The notes beneath the pieces were generated by a model. That model did not search any database. It was not told the origin of the DNA and saw nothing but the letters and a program-made list of their open reading frames with translations. 46,141 nucleotides of DNA from Clostridiales bacterium (lineage in GTDB: Bacteria; Bacillota; Clostridia; Lachnospirales; Lachnospiraceae): positions 1 to 46,141 of the forward strand of contig JAQXLR010000084.1 in the NCBI GenBank assembly GCA_029012225.1, read 5' to 3'. The position numbers and the translations under genes are program-made. This document shows, piece by piece, positions 28,022-36,722 of the stretch. Within the stretch, counting starts at the first letter, position 1. Every line of letters starts with the position of its first letter.

Positions 28022-29428
28022 TTATCTTTCGAAAGCATTCTCCTCCATTTTCAAACGGCTTAAATGCTGAAAGCTTTTCGCAATCAAGAACAGTGCAAGG
28101 ACACAGGCCAGCGCATCTGCAATCGGCCCTGCATAAAGAACACCGTTTATCCCAAAAATAAGAGGCAAGATTAAAAGCAATGGGATAAGAAAAAATCCCT
28201 GTCTGGAAAGCGAAAGAAGGATTCCCTGCTTTACAGCTCCGATTCCTGTAAAATAATTTACTGTGATTGGCTGCACACTATAGACACACACCATCATCAT
28301 ATAGATTCTAAGATATCTTGCTGCAAATTCGTAATACAGTCCGTCTCCGCTGCCAAAGATACTCGTTATTTGCATCGGCGCAAATTGGAATGCGGCAAAT
28401 GCTACAAGTCCAATACAGAATGCGGCACCAAGCGCCGTCTTATATGTCTTCTTTACCCGGTCATAATTCTTTGCACCCATATTAAATCCGAGGATTGGCT
28501 GGCATCCCTGTGCAAGTCCAACTGCAAAGGATGCAAGAATACTGTTCAATTTGGCTGCAATTCCGGAAACAGCAAGCGGAATATCACTTCCATAAATAGA
28601 CAGTGCTCCGTATTTTCTGAGCATGTTATTTAGGACAATATTGACCAGCATCATTATGATATGATTGATAAAGTTGGAGGTTCCAAGCTTGATGATAGAA
28701 AACGCATATTTCGCTTTTATTCCAAACATCTTAAAGCGAATGGCAAAGCTCTTAAAATGTCTGAAATAAGAGGCTGCCACAAAAAAGGAAATGATTTGAC
28801 CTGTGATTGTTGCAGCCGCAGCTCCTTTGATCCCCCAGTCAAAACCAAACATAAAAAGTGCGTCAAGTAAGACATTCAAAACGGCTCCTACCACATTACA
28901 CATCATAGAATATCTGGGACTTCCATCCGCTCGAATTAGGTTGCTCATGGCATTTCCCATCAGCAGAAAGGGAAGCCCAAAGGAAGTAATGCCAAGATAT
29001 GTGCTGGCATAAGCAAATACATTTTCTGTCGCTCCGCATAACCAGAGAATCGGTGTCTTAAAGGCAATCACAAAGAGCATAATCAAAATGCCGGCCAACG
29101 CCATTAGAGTCAAACCACAGCCTACATATTTCTTTGCCTCCTCTTCTTGCTTTGCACCCATATGCAAATTGAAATTCGCTGCTGTCCCGATTCCTGTCAT
29201 CTGGGCAAATGCTGTTGTCAGTGTCACCGTAGGAAAAGCCACATTCGTTGCCGCATTCCCATAGATTCCAACCACGTGACCAATGAATATTTGGTCTGTG
29301 ATATTATAGGCTGCCATGACAAGCATCCCTATGATAGATGGAACCGCAAATTTTCGAATCAATCCAGGAATTGGTGCAACGCCAAGTGGGTTTTCCTTTC
29401 TTGCCCTTTGCTCTATTGTGCTTTCCAT
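28022..29428 (-). CDS. MATE family efflux transporter
   Basis: 12-TM MATE pattern (IGMLVMAAYNITDQIFIGHVVG...). Start revised to MESTIEQRARK, preceded by GGGGG. Confidence 0.92.
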   Translation of the reverse strand: MESTIEQRARKENPLGVAPIPGLIRKFAVPSIIGMLVMAAYNITDQIFIGHVVGIYGNAATNVAFPTVTLTTAFAQMTGIGTAANFNLHMGAKQEEEAKKYVGCGLTLMALAGILIMLFVIAFKTPILWLCGATENVFAYASTYLGITSFGLPFLLMGNAMSNLIRADGSPRYSMMCNVVGAVLNVLLDALFMFGFDWGIKGAAAATITGQIISFFVAASYFRHFKSFAIRFKMFGIKAKYAFSIIKLGTSNFINHIIMMLVNIVLNNMLRKYGALSIYGSDIPLAVSGIAAKLNSILASFAVGLAQGCQPILGFNMGAKNYDRVKKTYKTALGAAFCIGLVAFAAFQFAPMQITSIFGSGDGLYYEFAARYLRIYMMMVCVYSVQPITVNYFTGIGAVKQGILLSLSRQGFFLIPLLLILPLIFGINGVLYAGPIADALACVLALFLIAKSFQHLSRLKMEENAFER

Positions 29429-29493
29429 CGATTTTCCCCCGCCCTCTTTCAAACCGAAAAGACTTTCCTTTCTTGCCGCATTTCTGATACCGC

Positions 29494-30168
29494 TTATCCA
29501 ACAGACTGTGCCAATTCTCTTTTTTTCCAATTCACAAATCCATAGATATCATGAAAAAAGAAAATGAAAAAATTAACTACCACCGGAATATAGATCGGAT
29601 TTTCTTTGGAAGCCAAAAGCCAAAGTATGATTAACACGATATCATTTGTGGCATATCCCAAGGCATAATACGACGAACGAAGCATAGTCAGCCCTGCCCC
29701 AAGAAAACTTGTTGCAATGGAAATGGTGCTAAAGATCAGATTCGGTGTATTTAGTCCCCGTAACACAAAATAGAAGCCGCTTGTAACGATAAGGCAAAAA
29801 AAGAAAAGTACTGCTGCATGCTTTCTATTTAGCTTCCGGATTGCTACTTCATTGCGATTTTCTTTCGACGGATTCTTCATCCATGTGATAGTTGCCCATA
29901 TGGCCATGGGCAGCGTCATTCCGAAATAGGTAATCATTTCTCCCCAATATCGAAAGCGCCAGGAAATAATCCCATAAAGAATGCTAAATACAATCATGAG
30001 AACCTGTGCCCACACGTTACCTTTTGCTGCCAAAATCAAAGAGGTGACACCAATCAATGCTGCCAAAAGTGTCAATAAATCGAAATCTGCTGATGCTACG
30101 TTAGAAGCAGCAACAACAAGCAATGAGCCTATCCAAATAGCCCATTCTTTTTTAGATAAACTTAACAT
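29494..30168 (-). CDS. pnuC: Nicotinamide mononucleotide transporter PnuC
   Basis: 224 aa; GNVWAQVLMIVFSILYGIISWRFRYWGEMITYFGMTLPMAIWATITW. Confidence 0.92.
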   Translation of the reverse strand: MLSLSKKEWAIWIGSLLVVAASNVASADFDLLTLLAALIGVTSLILAAKGNVWAQVLMIVFSILYGIISWRFRYWGEMITYFGMTLPMAIWATITWMKNPSKENRNEVAIRKLNRKHAAVLFFFCLIVTSGFYFVLRGLNTPNLIFSTISIATSFLGAGLTMLRSSYYALGYATNDIVLIILWLLASKENPIYIPVVVNFFIFFFHDIYGFVNWKKRELAQSVG

Positions 30169-30389
30169 GATTTTTTACCTCTTTTACAAATTCTTATTTC
30201 TTGCGTTTATTATACAACTTACCCGGAAGAATTTCTACCCCACAAAACTGCCGAGATAAAGACATGCGAAATTGCAGACCTATCAAACGGAGGCAACAGA
30301 GCGACAACAGAGGAACTCGGTAAACAGAATCAACAAATGGCGAGATAACCGCCCCTATTTTCATAGATTGGATTCCTCAAAAGACCTTT

Positions 30390-31718
30390 TTAATATTTGT
30401 ATTTCTTTTGATTTATCCGTAGAAAAACTGTTGTGACGACTACTGCCATCATTTCTGCTGCAACGATAGACATCCAAATGCCGTCCACCTTCCAAAAAAG
30501 AGGAAAGATCAAAACGGCTGCAATCTGAAATACCAAAGTTCTCATAAATGATATTGCTGCTGAAACCAATCCATTGTTTAATGCGGTAAAAAATGAAGAA
30601 CCAAAAATTGCAAATCCCGAAAAGAGAAAAGAAAAAGAAAAAATCGAGAATGCACGTACAGTAAGACTAAGTAAATCCGCATCATAACCTACAAACAACA
30701 CAGAGAGCGGTCTTGCAAAAATATGCGAGGTAGCAAACATAACCCCTGCAAATGCGCCAACCAATACAAGACTTTTTCTTAATAATCCTTTTAACTCTTT
30801 ACTATTCTTTGCGCCAAAATGATATCCGATAACCGGAGCAGTTCCAACTGAATAGCCAATGAATATCGCCTGAAATATCATACTGACGTACATAAGTACG
30901 CCATATGCCGCAACTCCATCCTCCCCGGCATATCTTAGTAATTGCACATTATAAAGCATGCTTACAACGGACATTGCAATATTACTCATCAATTCTGAGG
31001 AACCATTGATGCAGGTTTTCGCAAGTGATTTTCCATCAAATTCCGTTTTGCCGAGTCGCAGAAGACTGCTGTTTGGGCGTGCAAAATAGATGAGTGGCAC
31101 AATACCGCCTACGCATTGGCTGATTGCCGTTGCGGCCGCAGCTCCTTCAAGTCCCCAGTGAAATACTACCACAAACAATGCATCCAGCAGCATATTGGTA
31201 AAGCCTGCTGCAATCGTCACATAAAGTCCAAGAGTTGGCTTTTCGGCAGTAGCAAACAGGCATTGAAATTCATATTGTAAAACATATGCCGGAATTGCCA
31301 TTAAAATAATACGTCCATATTTCACACTGTCTTCTAAAAGCTGTCCTTCCGCCCCTAACGCAGATGCCAAAGGGCGAAGAAAGAGAATACCGAAGAAAGC
31401 CATCACAATACCACAAACCATTGACGTATAAACAATAAGTGAAAATAGGTGCTTTGCCTTCTTAATATTCCCCTCTCCCATTGTTTTCGCAATGAGTGCA
31501 CCTCCGCCGGTTCCAAACATAAATCCGCAGGAACCAAGAATCATCAGAAAGGGCATAATAAAATTGACTGCAGTAAACGGTGTTTTTCCTACAAAATTTG
31601 ACACAAAAAATCCATCAACCACACCATATATGGAAGTGAACACCAGCATAATGATGGATGGCAAAGTAAACCGTAAAAGTTTTCTATAATTAAAGTGATC
31701 TGATAATTGAATGTTCAT
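30390..31718 (-). CDS. MATE family efflux transporter
   Basis: 442 aa; VDGFFVSNFVGKTPFTAVNFIMPFLMILGSCGFMFGTGGGALIAK. Confidence 0.94.
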   Translation of the reverse strand: MNIQLSDHFNYRKLLRFTLPSIIMLVFTSIYGVVDGFFVSNFVGKTPFTAVNFIMPFLMILGSCGFMFGTGGGALIAKTMGEGNIKKAKHLFSLIVYTSMVCGIVMAFFGILFLRPLASALGAEGQLLEDSVKYGRIILMAIPAYVLQYEFQCLFATAEKPTLGLYVTIAAGFTNMLLDALFVVVFHWGLEGAAAATAISQCVGGIVPLIYFARPNSSLLRLGKTEFDGKSLAKTCINGSSELMSNIAMSVVSMLYNVQLLRYAGEDGVAAYGVLMYVSMIFQAIFIGYSVGTAPVIGYHFGAKNSKELKGLLRKSLVLVGAFAGVMFATSHIFARPLSVLFVGYDADLLSLTVRAFSIFSFSFLFSGFAIFGSSFFTALNNGLVSAAISFMRTLVFQIAAVLIFPLFWKVDGIWMSIVAAEMMAVVVTTVFLRINQKKYKY

Positions 31719-32328
31719 TTTCCCTCCTAAACCAGCATTCCATAAAAGCTTTTACCGCCGGAGCCAGTTCCTTTATCGTCCAATCTGTAGTATTGACTAC
31801 AAGATGATAAGAAGCCCGATCTCCCCATTTGCTTTCTGTAATCATTTCACGTGTTTGGGAACGGTTTTTATCAATACTGCGAATTTTACGTTCCACATCT
31901 TTTCGTGAAAGATTCTCGTTCTTGTCAGCCATGTCGAAGCATCGCCGAACTTTCGCATCCATATCGGCACAAACAAAAATATTAAACGGATTGTATTCAG
32001 CCAACAGCACATCGGCATTTCTTCCGACAATTACACAGTCCTTTCCTGTTTTCGCAATTTGCTCAATAATCTTCTTTTGTTCGATTAACAGAACTATCTG
32101 CATAGAAGTCATACTTGATATAAAAGTATGTCGAAAGGACAATGGTATATTTTCCCATCCATGGTTATCCAGTGTCCTGGCAACATATTCCTCATCCAAA
32201 TTCTGATTCACTGCTATCGCAGTAATGATTTCCTTGTCATAATAATCACATTCCAATAAATCAGCGAGGCGTTTTCCAAGCTCTCTGCCGCCACTGCCAA
32301 ACTCACGACTAATTGTAACAATTCGCAT
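31690..32328 (-). CDS. Cytidylate kinase-like family protein
   Basis: 212 aa; TISREFGSGGRELGKRLADLL, CVIVGRNADVLL; overlaps the MATE start. Confidence 0.9.
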   Translation of the reverse strand: MRIVTISREFGSGGRELGKRLADLLECDYYDKEIITAIAVNQNLDEEYVARTLDNHGWENIPLSFRHTFISSMTSMQIVLLIEQKKIIEQIAKTGKDCVIVGRNADVLLAEYNPFNIFVCADMDAKVRRCFDMADKNENLSRKDVERKIRSIDKNRSQTREMITESKWGDRASYHLVVNTTDWTIKELAPAVKAFMECWFRRENEHSIIRSL

Positions 32329-32343
32329 AGCCTCTCCCCTCCA

Positions 32344-32781
32344 CTATAGATTTCTATTTTTTTCTTTCAGAGAAGTTAAAAACCTCTCCGTTAATTCAAG
32401 ATACTTCTCTATATCATCCTTTTCCCAAGATGCAAAGATATCATTTTCCATCTCAAGCAGGCGAATAGCAGTATGCTTTGCCAATTGTTTTCCTTCGTCT
32501 GTCAAGCAAACATTTTTATTCTTCGCACCCACTGATTGTAAATATACAATACCTTCCTTTTCCAGCTTACGAATTGCAGAATTTATAGTCTGCTTACTGA
32601 CCCCGGAACGACGGCTTATCTCCTGCAGCAGACAACTGTCTCCATTATCGCAGATGGTATAGAGAATTTTCATGGCACTGTCAGACAGCCCCAGATTTAA
32701 AGAAATTTCATGGTACACTGCATCAATCTCGCTCACCAGGTGATTATAGCGCTTCATCTCATTTGAAATACAAGTTTTCAT
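32344..32781 (-). CDS. MarR family transcriptional regulator
   Basis: Start revised to MKTCISNEMKRY, preceded by AAAGGAG; winged HTH CLLQEISRRSGVSKQTINSAIRKLEKEGIVYLQ. Confidence 0.9.
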   Translation of the reverse strand: MKTCISNEMKRYNHLVSEIDAVYHEISLNLGLSDSAMKILYTICDNGDSCLLQEISRRSGVSKQTINSAIRKLEKEGIVYLQSVGAKNKNVCLTDEGKQLAKHTAIRLLEMENDIFASWEKDDIEKYLELTERFLTSLKEKNRNL

Positions 32782-32798
32782 TTTGGCATTCTCCTTTC

Positions 32799-32838
32799 GT
32801 CCGAAATCATACTTGATTAGAATAGTATGATTTCGGAC
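32799..32838. promoter_or_regulatory. Perfect 15-bp inverted repeat operator in the MarR promoter
   Basis: GTCCGAAATCATACT-N10-AGTATGATTTCGGAC; overlaps the minus-strand CTGACA...TATTCT promoter-like elements. Confidence 0.85.
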
Positions 32839-32878
32839 TATTGTCAGGCCATTTTTTGAATGAATACACAAAAAAAGA

Positions 32879-32906
32879 AGCTGGCAGTCATAACAAACCG
32901 CCAGCT
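32879..32906. terminator. Stem-loop terminator
   Basis: AGCTGGC-N14-GCCAGCT flanked by T/A runs on both strands. Confidence 0.6.
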
Positions 32907-32913
32907 CTTTTCA

Positions 32914-33105
32914 TCACAAAATAAATATACCAAAATACTTTATAATAACAAGGCACACAGCCGAAATCATACCTCCTCCCAAAAGCTGCAGCATCGTGTG
33001 ATGCTTCGTTTTGAGACTTGATATGAATACCGGAATAACAAACAATCTACCAATCACAGCAGGTATAAGTCTCAAATCCCCATAGGATAAGCATTGGAGT
33101 GACAT
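32914..33105 (-). CDS. Short hydrophobic ORF (63 aa), possibly a fragment of a membrane protein
   Basis: MSLQCLSYGDLRLIPAVIGRLFVIPVF...; no family recognised. Confidence 0.25.
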   Translation of the reverse strand: MSLQCLSYGDLRLIPAVIGRLFVIPVFISSLKTKHHTMLQLLGGGMISAVCLVIIKYFGIFIL

Positions 33106-33186
33106 TTATTCCATGAGAAAAATCTTCTTGTCTCACAATCCCTCTACATCCATGATATGATTGGAATTTTTACTTTTTCCTATAAA

Positions 33187-33378
33187 TTAGCAAAATATAA
33201 AAAGTTTATCAACCGTAACCTGCAATTCTTTCGCAAGACGAAACGCTAACGCTAATGTGGGATCGTACTTGTTGTTTTCAATTGCATTTACTGTTTGTCG
33301 GGAAACTCCACATTTTTTTGCTAATTCTTCTTGTGATAGCCCTAACTCTTTTCGCCTATTTCTGATTCTGTTCTCCAT
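33187..33378 (-). CDS. XRE-family helix-turn-helix regulator
   Basis: MENRIRNRRKELGLSQEELAKKCGVSRQTVNAIENNKYDPTLALAFRLAKELQVTVDKLF. Confidence 0.92.
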   Translation of the reverse strand: MENRIRNRRKELGLSQEELAKKCGVSRQTVNAIENNKYDPTLALAFRLAKELQVTVDKLFIFC

Positions 33379-33379
33379 A

Positions 33380-33670
33380 TCATCCACCATGCCTTTTTTG
33401 ATAAAACATGAGGGCTCCAAAATAAACAATGGCGGCAACTTCCAGTTGGACAAAAGGATTTTGTGTCATAGGTTGTGCCCTTATAATATTTTCAATGACA
33501 TCTAATATGTTTGCCCCTACCATTGTAAGCAGCGTAAACGAACTGGCCTTCCATACGATAACCTGATTGCGTTCATCGCCCGGCGCTAATAACGATACCA
33601 ACATAAAAATGTCTAATGCGGTGAACACCAAAAAAACAATCCCCAAAAAAATCATTGCACCTATTGGCAT
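33380..33670 (-). CDS. Small membrane protein (96 aa) cotranscribed with the XRE regulator
   Basis: Three hydrophobic segments; immediately abuts the XRE start. Confidence 0.75.
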   Translation of the reverse strand: MPIGAMIFLGIVFLVFTALDIFMLVSLLAPGDERNQVIVWKASSFTLLTMVGANILDVIENIIRAQPMTQNPFVQLEVAAIVYFGALMFYQKRHGG

Positions 33671-33704
33671 AATACCTCTCTCCTTTCAAACAAAGCAGAT
33701 ATTT

Positions 33705-33768
33705 TGTCAAAAACTTTTGACATTTTTATGGTATCAGAACAGCAAGAAAATGTCAAGAGTTTTTGACA
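33705..33768. promoter_or_regulatory. Paired palindromic operators bracketing the XRE operon promoter
   Basis: TGTCAAAAACTTTTGACA (33705-33722) and TGTCAAGAGTTTTTGACA (33751-33768); minus-strand TTGACA-N17-TACCAT lies between/over them. Confidence 0.82.
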
Positions 33769-34026
33769 TTTTTATTTTTCGTTGCAAACAGCAAGAATTC
33801 GCTTTTTGAAAAAACGATTTTTATTGCCATGCTGCTAAATCACTTTTGTCAAGCAATCTCTTCATGACATGCAGTTTAACGGAAAGGAGGAACTGGAAGC
33901 CACACTAAATTCTTGTTATAAGGATCTATCAGATGATGACGGCCTTTTACTCAGAATGTATGCTTACTTGCAGTTACGCAGTCGTCACTCAATGACTTTA
34001 GACATAAAAAAGCGAAAGACTAGAAT

Positions 34027-34488
34027 TTACAACAACTCCATATTTATCGATTTTTCAGTAAATCCATATTTTGAATACATCTCATACGCTGCTTTATTCT
34101 TAGCATTAACCTGTAATTCAATTCCATCATAATTTTTTTGTTCTTTTATTTTCTTAACCTTTTCAAAAAACAAATGACCAATTCCCATTCCTCGATAATT
34201 TTTATCCACAGCCATGCTGTCAATGAAAATTATATTTCTTGTTACATGCGATGGGCTTTCAATATGACGGAACTCAATTTCCAAAATACCTACAACCATT
34301 CCTTCCGTTTCGGCAACGTAAAAGAAATCACCTTCTACAATTTTTTCAAAAACATCCATAGGCATCAAATTATCATTTGACTTATAGATATCAGGTCTCC
34401 ATTCAACATGCATTTGCTGTACTTGACTTATTATTTTTATAACTGCATCATAATCTTTCAACATTACATTTCTTACCGTGAAATTCAT
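34027..34488 (-). CDS. GNAT family N-acetyltransferase
   Basis: 153 aa; NIIFIDSMAVDKNYRGMGIGHLFFEKV, VNAKNKAAYEMYSKYGF. Confidence 0.93.
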   Translation of the reverse strand: MNFTVRNVMLKDYDAVIKIISQVQQMHVEWRPDIYKSNDNLMPMDVFEKIVEGDFFYVAETEGMVVGILEIEFRHIESPSHVTRNIIFIDSMAVDKNYRGMGIGHLFFEKVKKIKEQKNYDGIELQVNAKNKAAYEMYSKYGFTEKSINMELL

Positions 34489-34857
34489 CCCTTACCCCCA
34501 TCAAGCAAATTCCTTTTTCTAGAATTTAACACTACAAATCCATTTTCTTTTCAAGCAATATTATACCAATTATTTTTCATATGTACAGAAATGATTTCCT
34601 ATTCCGCGTCTTCCTTCACAGGAAGAATGACAGACAACATGAACCGCCTACTATAAAAATGTGCGTGATGATGAAGATTTAGATTTAGGCATGTGCGCCT
34701 GCTTGTAGTAGGTCACAAGTCAATCCAAGTTTTTAGACATAAAAAAAGCGAAAGTGCTGAAAAAGCAACACTTCCGATAATATGTGCGGTACTACAAGCA
34801 GTGCTACTCGGGAGCACAGCTCCCTCGTTGTCGTACTGTCGCCCTATAGTAAAAAGA

Positions 34858-34898
34858 GAAGATGCGATTACAGAAATCAATTTCTAAATCGCATCTTC
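34858..34898. terminator. Intrinsic terminator downstream of the first tRNA cluster
   Basis: GAAGATGCGATT-N17-AATCGCATCTTC with T-runs on both strands. Confidence 0.75.
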
Positions 34899-34932
34899 TT
34901 TTTTTACTACACTGGTTGTAGCTTTCGCAAAT

Positions 34933-35004
34933 GAGACATCGGGGATTCGAACCCCGGACAACTTGATTAAAAGTCAAGTGCTCTACCAACTGAGCTAATA
35001 TCCC
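34933..35004 (-). tRNA. tRNA-Lys (TTT)
   Basis: Minus strand GGGATATTAGCTCAGTTGGTAGAGCACTTGACTTTTAATCAAG...GGTTCGAATCC. Confidence 0.95.
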
Positions 35005-35014
35005 ATGTCAGAAA

Positions 35015-35087
35015 CTGGGCTAGCAGGATTCGAACCTGCGAAATGCTGGAATCAAAATCCAGTGCCTTACCGCTTGGCGATAGCCCA
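35015..35087 (-). tRNA. tRNA-Gln (TTG)
   Basis: TGGGCTATCGCCAAGCGGTAAGGCACTGGATTTTGATTCCAG... Confidence 0.95.
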
Positions 35088-35114
35088 ATGGTATGCTGCA
35101 CTATCGCAACGAGG

Positions 35115-35188
35115 GTGGATAATGGGATTCGAACCCATGGCCTCCAGAGCCACAATCTGGCGCGCTAACCAACTGCGCTATACCCACC
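35115..35188 (-). tRNA. tRNA-His (GTG)
   Basis: GGTGGGTATAGCGCAGTTGGTTAGCGCGCCAGATTGTGGCTCTGG..., extra G-1. Confidence 0.95.
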
Positions 35189-35223
35189 ATAAAAACTAGA
35201 ATCGCTATTCCTAAAAAGGAAAA

Positions 35224-35297
<74 letters not shown>

Positions 35298-35384
35298 ACA
35301 TGCATATAATATGCAAAAGCAGGGTCAATCACCCGCTTACGCTTCGCTTTGTTTGCTTCGCAAACTGCATATTACATATGCAAA

Positions 35385-35455
35385 AGCGGGTGATGGGAAT
35401 CGAACCCACGTATCCAGCTTGGAAGGCTGGTGTTCTACCATTGAACTACACCCGC
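35385..35455 (-). tRNA. tRNA-Gly (TCC)
   Basis: GCGGGTGTAGTTCAATGGTAGAACACCAGCCTTCCAAGCTGG...CACCCGCT. Confidence 0.95.
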
Positions 35456-35461
35456 ATAACA

Positions 35462-35536
35462 TCGGGGTGACAGGATTCGAACCTGCGACCTCCTGGTCCC
35501 AAACCAGGCGCTCTAGCCAAGCTGAGCCACACCCCG
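35462..35536 (-). tRNA. tRNA-Pro (TGG)
   Basis: CGGGGTGTGGCTCAGCTTGGCTAGAGCGCCTGGTTTGGGACCAGG... Confidence 0.95.
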
Positions 35537-35599
35537 AAGGATTTTCTTTTCGCCGGTCAATCAGACTTTTCCTGTCGCCTTTCCCGTGACGCAAGTGTT

Positions 35600-35628
35600 A
35601 TTATATAGCACGGCTTTTAAAAAGTCAA
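35600..35628 (-). promoter_or_regulatory. Strong sigma-70-type promoter of the first tRNA cluster
   Basis: Minus strand TTGACT-N17-TATAAT upstream of tRNA-Pro. Confidence 0.8.
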
Positions 35629-35662
35629 TACCTTTTTCTCTTTTTCTGTTATCATTCGCATT

Positions 35663-36142
35663 CTACAAATACATGATTTCAAACTGAGGCTTCTCGTTTC
35701 TCTCAAGATTCAGACGAATATAAGAAGGCTGCCTCCCCTCCTGTCTGGGATAGGAAATACTGCCGGGATTGATTAGCATTGTGCGCGTGCTGCAATCAAC
35801 CAGCGGACGGTGCGTGTGCCCAAACATTACAATATCGTAATTTCCGGCCTCTGCCTCTTTTTTGATTCTCTCCGTGCTTGTGGTGACATAATAATAATGT
35901 CCGTGCGTCAGCAGCACTCGGTAAGCGCCAAGCCACAATTCCTTCTCTCGCGGAAGGTCGGAAAAAAAATCGTTGTTTCCTGCCACAATCTCCACCGGGC
36001 AGCCCGCCATCTGCGCAATCTCCTGCTCCGTTCCCTCCGCATCTCCCAAATGAATCAGCAAATCAATCGGCTGCTCCCTATGAAGTGCCTCCATTAAATT
36101 TTGATGTTTTCTGTGCGTATCACTTACAATCATTATTTTCAT
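35663..36142 (-). CDS. YfcE-family metallophosphoesterase
   Basis: 159 aa; MIVSDTHRKH, IHLGDAEG, GNND, LTHGH, GHTH. Confidence 0.95.
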   Translation of the reverse strand: MKIMIVSDTHRKHQNLMEALHREQPIDLLIHLGDAEGTEQEIAQMAGCPVEIVAGNNDFFSDLPREKELWLGAYRVLLTHGHYYYVTTSTERIKKEAEAGNYDIVMFGHTHRPLVDCSTRTMLINPGSISYPRQEGRQPSYIRLNLERNEKPQFEIMYL

Positions 36143-36722
36143 TTAGCATCTCTTTCATGGCTCTTAAAGCCTTTCCTCTGTGGCTGATTTTATTTTTCTG
36201 CGCATCGGTAAGCTCCGCTGTAGAGCATCCAAGCTCCTCTACATAGAAAATGGGATCATAACCAAATCCGTTTTCTCCGGCAGGCTTCTCTCCGATGTAT
36301 CCCTCTATCGTTCCTCTGGCGATACGCACCGTTCCATCCGGGAACACTGCTGCAATGACACAGACAAACCGTGCCGTTCTCTGCTCCTTTGCTACTCCCT
36401 GCAAGCGGTCAAGAATCGCCTGGTTTTTTATCTCATAGGAGGTCTTCTCACCCATATAGCGTGCCGAGTATACGCCCGGCTCCCCATTCAGATAATCGAT
36501 CTCAAGACCGGAATCATCCGCCAGAACAATCTCCTTTGTAAGCTCCGCAATTGCCTTCGCCTTAATGATGGCATTCTCCTCAAACGTGGTGCCATCCTCC
36601 TTCACCTCTGTCGTAATCCCCTCTTCCTTCATCGACCGGATTTCCACGTCCATATCCGCCATAATCTGTCGGATTTCACGTAATTTCCCTTCATTTCCCG
36701 TTGCAAAAATTATACTTCTCAC
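36120..36722 (-). CDS. rdgB: XTP/dITP diphosphatase (RdgB/HAM1)
   Basis: IIFATGNEGKLREI, DDSGLEIDYLNGEPGVYSARY. GTG start at 36722 overlaps the upstream stop, preceded by GGAGGG. Confidence 0.95.
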   Translation of the reverse strand: MRSIIFATGNEGKLREIRQIMADMDVEIRSMKEEGITTEVKEDGTTFEENAIIKAKAIAELTKEIVLADDSGLEIDYLNGEPGVYSARYMGEKTSYEIKNQAILDRLQGVAKEQRTARFVCVIAAVFPDGTVRIARGTIEGYIGEKPAGENGFGYDPIFYVEELGCSTAELTDAQKNKISHRGKALRAMKEMLNENNDCK

